From Hanleya hanleyi (lineage: Eukaryota > Mollusca > Polyplacophora > Lepidopleurida > Hanleyidae), in assembly GCA_036873755.1 (NCBI GenBank), contig JAVTVY010037258.1, positions 1-64,000 on the forward strand: 64,000 nucleotides of DNA, read 5' to 3'. The notes below the pieces were generated by a model, which was not told the DNA's origin, did not search any database, and saw nothing but the letters and a program-made list of their open reading frames with translations. A program made the position numbers and the translations under genes. Positions 10,217 through 21,436 of this stretch are shown here, piece by piece. Each line of letters begins with the position of its first letter. Position 1 is the first letter of the stretch.

Positions 10217-12555
10217 TTCAAGTTCAACATCAGCCCATGGTCAAGTTCAACATCAGTCCATGGTTATGTTCAACATCAGTCCATGGTCAAGTTCAACAGC
10301 AGTCCATGGTAACTTATGTTCAATATCAGTCCTTGGTCATGTTTAACATCAGTCCATGGTCAGGTTCAACATCAGTCCATGGTCAAGTTCAACGTCAGTC
10401 CATGGTTATGTTCAACATCAGTCCATGGTCAAGTTCAACATCAGTCCATGGTTATGTTCAACATCAGTCCATGGTTATGTTTAACATCAGTCCATGGTCA
10501 AGTTCAACATCAGTCCATGGTCAAGTTCAACATCAGTCCATGGTTATGTTCAACATCAGTCCATGGTCAAGTTCAACATCAGTCCATGGTCAAGTTCAAC
10601 ATCAGTCCATGGTTATGTTCAACATCAGCCCATGGTCAAGTTCAACATCTGCCCATTGTCAAGTTCAACATCAGTCCATGGTCAAGTTCAACATCAGTCC
10701 ATGGGTATGTTCAACATCAGTCAATGGTCAAGTTCAACATCAGTCCATGGTTATGTTCAACATCAGCCCATAGTCAAGTTCAACAGCAGTCCATGGTTAT
10801 GTTCAATATCAGACCTTGGTCATGTTCAACATCAGTCCATGGTCAGGTTCAACATCAGTCCATGGTCAAGTTCAACATCAGTCCATGGTCAACTTCAACA
10901 TCAGTCTATGGTCAAGTTCAACATCAGTCAAAAGTCCAGTTGAACATCAGTCCATGGTCAAGTTCAACATCAGTCCATGGTTATGTTCAACATCAGTCCA
11001 TGGTCAAGTTCAATATCAGTCCATGGTCAAGTTCAATATCAGTCCATGGTTATGTTCAACATCAGTCCATGGTCAAGTTCAACATCAGTCAATGGTCAAG
11101 TTCAACATCAGTCCATGGTTATGTTCAACATCAGTTCATGGTCAAGTTCAACATCAGTCAATGGTCAATTTCAACATCAGTCCATGGTTATGTTCAACAT
11201 CAGTCCATGGTCAAGTTCAACAGCAGTCAATGGTCAAGTTCAACATCAAACCGTGGTTATGTTCAAAATCAGTCCATGGTCAAGTTCAACATCAGTCCAT
11301 GGTTATGTTCAACATCAGTCCATAGTCAAGTTCAGGATCAGTCCATAGTCAAGTTCAACATCAGTCCATGGTCAAGTTCAACATCAGTCCATGGTCATGT
11401 TCAACATCAGTCCATGGTCATGTTCAACATTAGTCCATGGTCAAGTTCAACATCAGTCCAAGGTCAAGTTCAACATCAGTCCAAGGTCAAGTTCAACATC
11501 AGTCCATGGTTATGTTCAACATCAGTCCATGGTCAAGTTCAACATCAGTCCATGGTTTTGTTCAACATCAGTCCATAGTCAAGTTCAACAGCAGTCCATG
11601 GTTATGTTCAATATCAGCCCTAGGTCATGTTCAACATCAGTCCATGGTCAAGTTCAACATCAGTCCATGGTTATGTTCAACATCAGTCCATGGTCATGTT
11701 CAACATCAGCCCATGGTCAAGTTCAACATCAGTCCATGGTCAAGTTCAACATCAGCTCATGGTCAAGTTCAACATCAGTCCATGGTCAAGTTCAACATCA
11801 GTCCATGGTCATGTTCAACATCAGTCCATGGCCATGTTTAACATCAGTCCATGGTCAAGTTCAACATCAGTCCATGGTCAAGTTCAATATCAGTCAATGG
11901 TCATGTTCAGCATCAGTCCATGGCCATGTTCAACATCAGTCCATGGTCAAGTTCAACATCAGTCCATGGTCACGTTCAACATCAGTCCATGGTTATGCTC
12001 AACATCAGTCCATGGTTATGTTCAACATCAGTCCATGGTCAAGTTCAACACTAGTCCATGGTCAAGTTCAACATCAGCCCATGGTCAAGTTCAACATCAG
12101 TCCATGGTTATGCTCAACATCAGGCCATGGTTATGTTCAACATCAGTCCATGGTCAAGTTCAACATCAGTCCATGGTCAAGTTCAACATTAGCCCATGGT
12201 CATGTTCAACATCAGTCCATGGTCAAGTTCAACATCAGTCCATGGTCAAGTTCAACATCAGTTCATGGTTATGTTCAACATCAGTTCATGGTTATGTTCA
12301 ACATCAGTCCAATCCATGGTTACCTTCAACACCAGTCCATGATCATGTTCAACATCGGTGCATGGTCAAGTTCAACATCGGTCCATGGTTATGTTCAACA
12401 TCAGTCCATGGTCAAGTTCAACATCAGTTCATGGTTACCCTCAATATCAGTCCATGGTTATCCTCAACATCAGTCCATGATCATGTTCAACATCAGTCAA
12501 TGATAATGTTTGACATCAGTCAAAGATTGTGTTCAAAATCATGTTCAACATCAGT
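10217..12555. repeat. 23-bp minisatellite, ~100 units
   Basis: The unit is CCATGGTCAAGTTCAACATC plus AGT (23 bp), alternating with a variant in which TCAAG is TTATG. Variants are arranged in short higher-order patterns, often of three units (69 bp). Because 23 is not a multiple of 3 and the unit lacks stop codons in every phase, all three plus frames stay open for hundreds of codons and encode the same 23-residue cycle. The long frames are therefore a property of the repeat. Nearly every unit carries CCATGG. Confidence 0.92.
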
Positions 12556-13634
12556 GTACATGTATGATTGTGTGAGTATAGTTCTCACAGTAAAAAGAGA
12601 AATGTGAATAGGTGCATGGAAATCTGGACAGGGGATGCTAGTCATTACTATGTCTACATGTACCGGGTATGCATACATTATTTACACACTAACAGTGGCA
12701 TTTGCCTGAATTCTTGTCTACCAGAGCCAATGTATAAATACATACATGTATGTGTACAGATTACAAGAGGAATTTTGACAGTATATGGTATTTACATGCC
12801 GTAAATGTAGTATTGACTATATCAGGGTCTGAATTAGGAAATTTGTGATGACCTGCTATTTTTTCCCATCAAAAAAAAAATCACTGGTCAAATCTAACAT
12901 CACCTGCTATTTATGAAGTTGGGCAGCTATTTTTTTTCTACATGTGCAAATCCACCAATAAGGCCTCTAGCTTCTTAGACCTTGGGAGGAAATTATGATG
13001 ATGCTGAATGCTGTAATTATTAATTATTAATTATTTGACTGCATAAGACATTGCAATAAAAAAGAAGTTTTATGTACATGTGGGTTTTTTTTACTGTCAA
13101 ACTTCACTAAAACTTCGCTGACTGTCCAACTAAAAATGAGGTGGGCGTTTTTTATATTTATTATTATTAATTTTTTTTATTGGCACACGTTCTTTAAAAA
13201 CTTCGAGCACCAATGGAAAGTTGATGTCAAACTTCGATATGTCAAAAGACAACTATTCCCCCTAATTTCTGCAATTAGAACTGCAAAAGCTTTGTTGTTG
13301 ACTAAATCATGTGAACTATATTTACTTATATTTATCAAAAGTCTCCCCTTGTAAATTGCTGATTCCAATAAATTAGAATCAGCCACCAGAGTCCCGTTGG
13401 AATTATCAATTAACTGAAATGTCTGCTTAGAAAAACTTCAGCTTGTGAATAGAAGCCCAAGAAAAGAAGCCAACGATATTATTTACCACCGGTACCAACT
13501 GGAAAAAACCCCAGATAGTCCAATTCCGTTTCGTAACAGGTCCGACTTTTGCATGCACCGGACTACTGCGCAAGGATAGGCGCGCAACCGGAAGTGAAAT
13601 TGGCGCGGGAAATGTTGACTGAGAAGTCGAACAA
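12556..13634. other. Non-coding, AT-rich
   Basis: I see no gene. A CAGGGTCTGAATTAGG start at about 12824 resembles a MITE end without a partner. T-rich and A-rich runs occur at 12850-12950 and 13080-13190. Short frames on both strands at 13136-13386 overlap each other and show no protein features. Confidence 0.45.
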
Positions 13635-14335
13635 CAATACATACATACATACATACATCCTCTTCTGCCTGTATAGGCCCTCATGGCCTGTTGCAGTTCA
13701 CCGTGATGCTGCTACGTCAGCTGCGAACATGTCGTGCACAGATGATTGACAATATCGGTAAGCTTGTAGGTGTCGGTCGAGCCTGTTTTTAAGACAGTTC
13801 ACTGATGGTGCCGAGATTACAGATTCTGGTAACTTATTCCATATGTTACACACCCGGTTACTGAAGAAGTTTTTCCTCACTGCTCTGCAAGCTCGGTTTT
13901 TAACAATTTTCAGGCTATGTCCACGTGTACGGGAATTCACATCCAAGATGAAGGGTGATTCCTCAACCATGTAAATGTTGTGTAGATACTTGTACGTGTC
14001 GATTATGTCCCCTCGCACACGTCGGTAATATAAACTGGGTAAGTTTAAAGCACGGAGGCGTTCTTCGTAAGTAAGATCCTTGATCTCATGGATAAGTTTT
14101 GTTGCCCGCCGCTGCACATTTTCAAGGACCACATGACTCTTAATAAGCAAAGGTGCCGACACGACATTCCCGTATTCTAAATGGGGACATACCAAGGAAG
14201 TATACAGTTTAACTGTAGAATCTTTGTCCAGGTATGAAAAAGATCTCCGAATGAGCCCAAGTATTCTGTTCGCCTTTGCCGCAGCCTTCTCACAGTGTTC
14301 ATCGAAATGTTCACCTGTCAGTGAAAGTCCGTCTG
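13635..14335 (-). pseudogene. CR1/L2-like LINE, 5'-truncated reverse transcriptase C-terminus
   Basis: The minus-strand frame is open from about 14325 to the stop at 13700-13698 and encodes the C-terminal thumb/connection region of a non-LTR retrotransposon reverse transcriptase. Recognisable family words in order are 'HLEYGNVV', 'VQRRATKLI', 'TYEERLRALNLPSL', 'YYRRVRGDIIDTYKYLH', 'TRGHSLKI', 'RKNFFSNRV' and 'WNKLPESVISAPSVN'. The catalytic palm (YADD box) and everything upstream are absent, as expected of an insertion truncated at the 5' end. After the stop there is a UTR of about 40 bp and then a (GTAT)n run on the minus strand (13635-13657), a typical microsatellite 3' end for CR1/L2-type elements. 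Clade assignment between CR1, L2 and RTE is uncertain; its identity as a LINE is not. Confidence 0.85.
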
Positions 14336-16009
14336 AATAAGACAGTCATTCAACATGTTGTTGTTGTTTCGTATTGTTGTTGTTGTTGGCACACGGCCGT
14401 GAGGGTTAATGTCATTCATCTACACACGTTTAAATGTGTACAGTTGAATATGTGAGTACGGCCACGTGCTTCAGGCGAAAGGATAATTTCGCTCGTTGGA
14501 CCTCCAAAACTTAGTTGGGTGATTTTATTTTTCGTTTTCCTGGCCTGTTATGGTGTATATTTTCTGAAAGTCGCTTCACAATTTTTTTTGTCATTTTATT
14601 ACATTTTTGCTTACAAAGGTATTGAAAAAAAATTCCCCCAAAAAATAAATATATATTTTTTTCATTTCAAGTCTCATGGTACCATTGTGTCATAAAATTT
14701 GGTCATTATAATGATGAGGGGCGTTTTTGGAAATTTAGACTTGGCAAAATTTTTTGAAAATGTCAAATATCCTGATGATCCTTAACATGCCTCTGATTGT
14801 AGGACATCAGAATGGAGTGTGATTTCCCATGTCTCAATGAGGTAGATAAACAATGTCGGAAACAGACCAGAAAATTACATTCACTCGTCCAATTCCCACT
14901 ATCATATGGTTTCAACGGGTTAGAATGCCACCAATATTATTAGTCACAAACACTTACTTGTACTCCAACTGCGGCAGACAACAAAATGAAGAGAGAGCCG
15001 AGAAGGCGGCTGCCATGTCGTATTCTTCTCTCCTCAAACGTGCCGACAACATACAAATATTTTCAAAAAGCGACCTATTTCAATTTTGGCCGTGGAACTA
15101 AATATAGAATTTCGTGCAGGCGAACACGTGTACAATATTCGACGCTCACAAACCCTGAGACAGTGCCACACACTTCTCAAGCCCACTTGATCCCACGATC
15201 CATGCTGATCAGAACATTACACTGGGCATCCCATTTGGATAACCGGCATATGCCATTCCTTTTAAGAAACTCGTGCCCTAATTTCAAGAAGCTCCCTTAA
15301 CACAATATCTCATCAATGACTGTCTAGGAATACCAAACTTACATCACATGTACATGTATATGGTCACTGATAATCAGTGAGATTGGCCCATTATTTCTAG
15401 GTAACCATGTCAGATTATGTCAACTTCATTACAAATTGCTTAAGACCATATCTCTAGAATGATAAGCTCTGGGCTGACAAAAATTATACCAGACACACAT
15501 CTTGTCATGGGCTAAAACTAAGATTGGCTTTGGGGTATTGTCATCATGTACGTATGTCCGTATGTCTGTTTTCTTATTACCACCATGTATCAAGGAGACT
15601 TAAACTTCGATCAAATATGCAGACCTTGTTTTTCGTCAGAATTCATGGAAATCCACATAGATTCTCGCAACACAGCTCCACAAGAATCCACGGGAACCCA
15701 GTGCTATCATTTCTCTACAAATTGAAATTTTTTTTATGGGAATCTGCTGGATTCCCGCAAATTATTTTGTGGGAGTGCTGATGGGAATCGGATTCCCGGA
15801 TTCCGGTGGAAAAACAAGCCCTGATATGAATCATCCAGTTTAGTTGGGGAACACACTTCAGTTGAAAATCATTACACAGATCACCAGCTGCTTATTGCCA
15901 CCAATTGCTCGTTCCTGAAACAAGATATTATTTCAATACACCCAAGGCAGAGGGGTTCTCAGTGCTTTGCTCGGGTCATGTTGATGTAACATTTTGTTCT
16001 TGTGTGCAG
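14336..16009. other. Upstream/intronic DNA before SSNA1 exon
   Basis: I find no exon I can defend here, although the first coding exon of SSNA1 (encoding roughly the first 17 residues) should lie somewhere upstream. The plus-strand frames at 14853-15300 and 15524-15781 have no family resemblance. At 15650-15825 there are repeated GGAATCC/GGATTCC words ending near AAACAAGCCCTG, possibly a MITE end. Confidence 0.45.
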
Positions 16010-16209
16010 GTATAGAAGAACTCTGCAGTAAACGAGATGAGGTCCACAAACAGATCAACCAAGAGGAAGAGGAGAAGCAGAAGTTACAGAATGACATCCG
16101 AATTCTCAGCGAAAAACTGGCAAAGGTCAACGAAAGCCTCGCCAAGAAAATGGCCTCCCGGAATGAGTTTGACAGGACGATTGCTGAAACGGAAGCAGCT
16201 TATATGAAA
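16010..16209 (+). CDS. SSNA1: SSNA1 (NA14/DIP13 homologue), central exon
   Basis: SSNA1 is a small all-coiled-coil, fibril-forming protein that binds microtubules at centrosomes, basal bodies and the midbody, and branches or protects microtubules. This exon encodes 66 full codons plus two bases of a split Cys codon. The product reads '[20 protein letters not shown]' and continues to '[20 protein letters not shown]', which matches the conserved family core almost residue for residue (human has the same [14 protein letters not shown] stretch). The acceptor is TTCTTGTGTGCAG before 16010, and the frame requires T|GT across a phase-1 junction, giving the Cys that precedes IEELC in the family. The donor is AAA|GTAGGT at 16210. 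The heptad-like charged pattern fits a single coiled coil. The exon encoding the N-terminus (about 17 residues) was not found. Confidence 0.93.
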
Positions 16210-16397
16210 GTAGGTTGATTGATGAATACATGTACATACATTTGATTTTAGGCACTGACACAGAGGTTTATTAAAAATAAACACGTTTTTCCATGATATT
16301 CGAGATTTGTACATGAGGGTACCATTGGGTGGTACCTGTACAATAATGATGCCACATCCCTTTAAACACATTCATATTTGTATGCATCCTCGCTAAA

Positions 16398-16430
16398 ACC
16401 AGGGGTATCTCTATCATAGATACCCCTGGT
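16398..16430. repeat. 13-bp perfect hairpin in SSNA1 intron
   Basis: ACCAGGGGTATCT (16398-16410) and AGATACCCCTGGT (16418-16430) are exact complements with a 7-nt loop. It is probably the core of a decayed palindromic element. No regulatory function is implied. Confidence 0.7.
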
Positions 16431-17639
16431 CCACTTGGACACTGTATCGCGATCAATGACAACACAGTGGTAGATGTCAGCCAATCAGCAAAAGCAACAT
16501 CCTGCACATATTGACCAATCAGATCACTTGATTACCGCGACCATGGCGACCGTAACAACAGATTCGAAAAGACCAGAGCTTGTGCGATACCCGGTGGCAG
16601 ATGAACACGCACATCTTCAACAACCATGATCATTGATAAATATAAAGGAAGAAACCCCATTCATCTACAATCAAACATCCAAAAAGCCAGACAAATGTAG
16701 GAAACACTGAAACTTTAAAGGTGGTCCGTGATGTCAGTGTATCCGGCCTCACCATCTCACTGAACGACTTGAATTGGGTAAAATAACGCACGGATTTCTA
16801 TAAAATTTCATTGATTTTTCCATTAATATTTTATTGTTATGCGTGCTTGGATTAAATATTTTACATTCAGTATCAGCGAATAGTTTTAAGCAGCGAAAGT
16901 AAAACCCTAATGTATCTTACCATCAGCGCAGTTTTTCTAGGTCATGTAACTGGAATGTGGGCGGAATGCGGTCTGCTATGCAAGATAGTCAAGGGTTCGC
17001 CTTTGGCTCACAAACAGAAACCATGACGTCGTGAAGATGATTTGTATGTTGTTCAACAGAGATCATTTGAATTCAACCTAGAACGCTCAATAAACAAAGT
17101 AATATTCACATGTTTTAATCTCAGTGTAGGCATATTATTTCAGCTCAATGAAGTTGCAGTTTTAAAACAAATCAACTTAATTGCGGGCTATATGCTTGAG
17201 CAAATGTTTGAAAGCAGTGCTCTTCTACAGTTATCCGAGATAAAAACCTCCATGTCCATGCTTAAATTCGTATATAATATATATGCATAAGCCTTTCATT
17301 TCTTTTATTAGACCATTGAATAAAGTGGTGCGATGTGACAGAGTTTTTATATTTTGGAAGAGCCCCAATTTAGGACAGTCTTGACTGTGGTACCCGTTAA
17401 ATCGGCTGATTGCAAAACAGTCCAACAATATTTCAATAGCTACTGAATACCATGTCCATATTTGGTATCTTTTGCCTCCGTCAAGAGAGATGACTTTGCT
17501 GAAAATTTTTGTGCTAACAAGCCGACCAGAAACTGTAATTGATCTCACAGATGCTCACTCTCAGTATTATAGTATGGCATGCATTAGTTGTGAACTTGTC
17601 GTTACACACCCTCTGTTGTGGTGCTGCTGCTGTTCATCA

Positions 17640-18203
17640 ATATTGTGGTGACAGAGCTAGACTGGCCCATTTTGCGATTTCAGACCCTCTATCTGTACTT
17701 ATGTGAGAAAGCTGTTTCAATCTTTATGAGATGCTGTGAATATTACCAAACTTCACGAGTTCAAAAAAACTGTAGGCTATACTCATCTGAACAGCCAGAA
17801 ACGTTTCGATCAAGCCATGATCAGGCGATGTAGAATCGGCCATACACGATTAACTTATGAATATTTACTAAAAAAAGAGCCAGTCCCTAGGTGTATTCCA
17901 TGCCACGAAGATTTCACAGTGAAACATATTCTTATCGACTGTATAGATTTTAAGATTGTAAGAGATTCTTTTTATCGAGCAGCTACTTCAGAAGATCTTT
18001 TTAGTTGGGTGAAAGAATACTTAAGTTATTTGAAAGAAATTGGTTTGTTGCATAAGTTTTAATGTGTGTATGTTTTAATGTGTGTATGTTTTAATGTGTT
18101 ATTACTAAGTTATTAACTTGAATACTTAGAATTTTGTTTGATCGTCGCTATATACAATGTAGCTAAAATATTGCTGAACGCGATATTCTCTCTCTCTCTG
18201 GTG
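17640..18203 (+). pseudogene. LINE 3' end with RNase H-like C-terminus, in SSNA1 intron
   Basis: A plus-strand frame ending TAA near 18062 encodes 'RRCRIGHTRLTYEYLLKKEP', 'CIPCHEDFTVKHILIDCIDF' and 'YLSYLKEIGLLHKF', the C-terminal end typical of Jockey/I-superfamily non-LTR elements after the RNase H domain (GHTRLTH...C..C...TVKHILxDC). Upstream, the same frame reads 'CTYVRKLFQSL' and then a TGA where the family would have Trp, so it is dead. The element is 5'-truncated and ends with three copies of TTTTAATGTGTGTATG, then a tail (GATCGTCGCTATATA...GCTAAAATATTGCTGAACG, then (CT)n). This tail is the one shared by the SINE copies in the window. It is inserted in the host gene intron in sense orientation. 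Confidence 0.82.
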
Positions 18204-18280
18204 CATTGTAGAATTCGTTGAAAATTGTCCCTTCTGTGATACATTGTATTAATTTGTTGCAATCGTTTTATTTCCTTCAG

Positions 18281-18397
18281 ATACTGGAGAGCTCCCAGAC
18301 CTTACTCAACGTCCTCAAACGGGAGTCGCACAATCTCCGAGAAAAACCGAACAGCAATATGGGCCCTGCCTCACAACGAACAATGACCCAGTCATAG
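18281..18397 (+). CDS. SSNA1: SSNA1, last coding exon
   Basis: After a 2071-bp intron, an acceptor TTTCCTTCAG opens the frame 'ILESSQTLLNVLKRESHNLR', which joins in phase 0 to the AYMK end of the previous exon and reproduces the conserved family sequence AYxKILESSQTLLxVLKRE. A further 18 residues (polar, ending MTQS) lead to TAG at 18395-18397. Exons 2 and 3 plus a first exon of about 17 codons give a protein near 122 residues, against 119 in human. The divergent polar tail is normal for the family. The 3' UTR continues into 18398-18850, where AATAAA words occur near 18693 and 18826. Confidence 0.93.
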   Translation: MLESSQTLLNVLKRESHNLREKPNSNMGPASQRTMTQS

Positions 18398-21222
18398 CCG
18401 TGACTCATGAACGACATCTTGTACATTCCTCATGTTACATCTCCCGACACGCTTGTCATGGCAGTGGCTGTAATTTGTGTGCTGCCTGGTTTCTGCTGGA
18501 AACTGACCCCATGAAAATGGGTCAGTAACATTGGTAACCGACACCGACTCTCCGTCCAAATAATATGAACACTCCATTTCATATGTTGAATTCGATTAAT
18601 TTTTTAAAAATGGGTATTTTTTTTTTTTCTTTTACTTTTTTTTGGTCATTCTGGATTGTTCCATTATTTATGAAAAAAAGACTGAGTACAGGTAATAAAT
18701 GTTGAAATTTGGGTCATTCTCACTACTATATGTAAGGAGGTACAGGTTGTACAAGTGGGTAATTTGATGGTGGCTTATACTGAGAATGTTGGCAGACATT
18801 TACTTCGAACATACCCTAAATAGAGAAAATAAACTATATTAATTATAGTTCTCGTCACATCCAAGCATACATTGCAAGTCCCCATGTACATTTATATATG
18901 CAATTATGACCATGATTATATAAAGTGTATTTTCCGAATAACTGATCATTCAAAGACAGCGTTGATTGTATTATTAAAGTAGACAAGTATATGTACAGGG
19001 ATCACATGACCAGAGCAGCCCGAGATTGAGTGGGGTGCAGAAGGTCTGGAGTGATTCCGGCTTAATCGAAGTTATCATAATTAAACATGAAACAAAAGAA
19101 AAAACATTTTTGTAGTTGTTTTCACAGCTCCAAACCGCAATTTCAAAGATAATTTTTTATGTCGATTGCATGGAACCATCTGGATAAACATTTGTTTAGT
19201 GGCTGAACTTAAAATGGATGGTGTGTATATATTGTATAGATCTTAACCGATGTCCACATTGTTTATATTATATTTGCCTGTATAAATTCTCTCTATCAGG
19301 GCTCTCGTTTGAGGACATCTCTGCGAAATGTCTGTGAAAGTCTGTAAACAAGAGCCATGGTAATCTCTCGAATACATGTAGTTCAATTCTTCTAACAAAA
19401 TTCAATCACCCCCAATTTTGGGGACAAAATTCAATCGGTGGTTTGAATAAATTTGATTACCCTCTAAAGGCATTGAAATAACAAAGAAATCATGGAATAT
19501 ATCATGCAACCTAAAGTGCAACTTTTGCAAGTCTACGTCATATCCAAGATAATCTTCCAAATTATAGAAATTATACCGTTTCTTTTTTTAGGACTATTTT
19601 GAACAATTTTAGTGTTATCATAGTGCACATGCAGCGCCACAAGCACGTCGGAACTTTGTGTTGTCATTATGGAACGATAAGCCACGTCACAACTCGACGT
19701 TGTTACAAACAGTTCCATTCTCTGCATTGCTCCGCCGTCCCACAGATGGTGCTGGATGCTCAAAGTATGATGTCGTTAATGTCGTCTCTGACGTCAAAAG
19801 GGGCAATGCAGATCTTTCTCCCAATGAAGAAAGCTGCCTTGGAATCCTCCGAGACGGAATACGAGTGAAATGTTGGGGGTGGGGAAACTTTACCACATTC
19901 TGTAATTCACGTCATTAACTTGAATATGACATACACTCGCCAAGTGTCACAGTTACACTTTATTCATGACCATGTACAAAAGATCCAGAAAAAGTTAGAT
20001 TGTAATAAAATTGTCTCGAAGGCTGAAATCTCATTGACTGGATTTTAATTCTTGATATATGCGTATAATTGGTTGGATTTGTTTCATGTTTCCTCGGTTA
20101 CATAAATGCTTTAGGCGGTTCCTAACGGCTTGAATTCTTCATTGCACAAAAGGGCCACATGAAGAAAATCGATTAGCATCGCAGATCATAGCGAACTAAA
20201 TCAATCAGTCTTCTTGTACGTGCATTTCTCTGGTACATGTACATGTACACCGAGAATATAATGTTTTTGAGATCTGGCGTCAGCCAGAGGCTCTTTAGAA
20301 TGCTGTAGGAAAATGGACAAAAGTGCAAACCGACTCATGGGATAGCCTTACGCTGCATGAAAGTAGTTCCACAGAGATGAGTTTTGGGGATCCTTAGTGG
20401 TTGAAAGGCTTTTGTATGTCTATATTTAGTCACTAATAGTCACTTGGCATATATTTGATCCTTTATCTGCATTAAATATTAATCTGTTCATTGTTTTCCC
20501 ACAAAATATGAGATTAATACGCTCTAAAGTATGGCAGACTGGTATCGTCACTTTACTAAAGTTTGGACTCTGCTGAGAAAATTATACAGTTTAGCTGGTT
20601 AGGTGTATATGTGAGAGATGCTCTACCATAGCAGCCAACCTGGCCACCATTGTCTCATTATCACCTTTGCAGGCCACTGTTTGCTTTTCTCACAAGAGCA
20701 AGCTGTAACATATCTTATAATCTTTTCCTATCTTGTACTCCACCAGTTAACCTGTGGGATATCCAGAAAGTGTAATACATGTCTTATCCCAACTTGTGAC
20801 ATAACCATCATCAACCTTGATGTCCAGCCCATCTCACTCATAACACTAAATCAATCTCTATTTACCCCTAGGTATAATCTCTCTTATTTACCCCTAGTTA
20901 CATGTATGTTCTGTACAAACTGACCGTAATCCCCTGTGGGTATTTAGGCCTAGACTTCATTCCACTGGCCCCTTTTTCCATTGAATTCTCAACAGTTCAG
21001 TTTGCAGTTTCAACGCAACACCAACAATACCATGTTAAAGAAGGTATCCTATTGCTTTCTTTATGCTGGTTAAATTAACATGGTGGTCATGGTGTTCATC
21101 TGGAATCCCGAACTGACGTATTGGAGGAATTATGTGTCAAGATAAAGAGCAAAATTCAGCTATTTTGGTTGAGTCAAGGTTGGATGAGCACCTACTGTAG
21201 TGTCTAATTGCACGGAAATTAA
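18398..21222. other. SSNA1 3' UTR and intergenic DNA
   Basis: I see no confident gene. At 19378-19495 there is a repeat (AAAATTCAATCACCCCC...GGGGACAAAATTCAATC) whose relative lies at 24640-24760. A plus-strand open stretch at about 19744-19868, preceded by a possible acceptor CCGTCCCACAG and ending in TGA, could be a small terminal exon, but it resembles nothing I know and no partner exon is visible. Confidence 0.45.
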
Positions 21223-21312
21223 TTGGGTAACATGGTTAGCGTAACGTGTGCAACTTCCCTCATTATAGGACTACCTTTCATTGTTCCCACAGATCAATTT
21301 CACATAAACTAC

Positions 21313-21393
21313 GATAAAAGTAACTCCGAAAATGGAAGTCATTGTGATATAATATTCTATATTTCGGCTTCCATTTTCGGAGTTACTTTTATC
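21313..21393. repeat. Perfect 26-bp hairpin
   Basis: GATAAAAGTAACTCCGAAAA plus TGGAAG (21313-21338) is exactly complementary to 21368-21393, with a 29-nt loop. Imperfect direct repeats of 'TAGGACTaCCTTTC' flank it (about 21268 and 21396). No protein is supported. Confidence 0.75.
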
Positions 21394-21436
21394 CTAGGAC
21401 TGCCTTTCTTTGGTATGTTCAACTTCATTATGTCGG

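Noticed and set aside
8700..12555. CRISPR-like array
   Set aside because: The sequence between repeats is not unique spacer DNA; units are head-to-tail minisatellites in a eukaryotic genome.
10204..12607. Several overlapping plus-strand frames of up to 420 codons
   Set aside because: They are the three readings of a 23-bp tandem unit. The same residue cycle appears in every frame, so this is no evidence for a gene.
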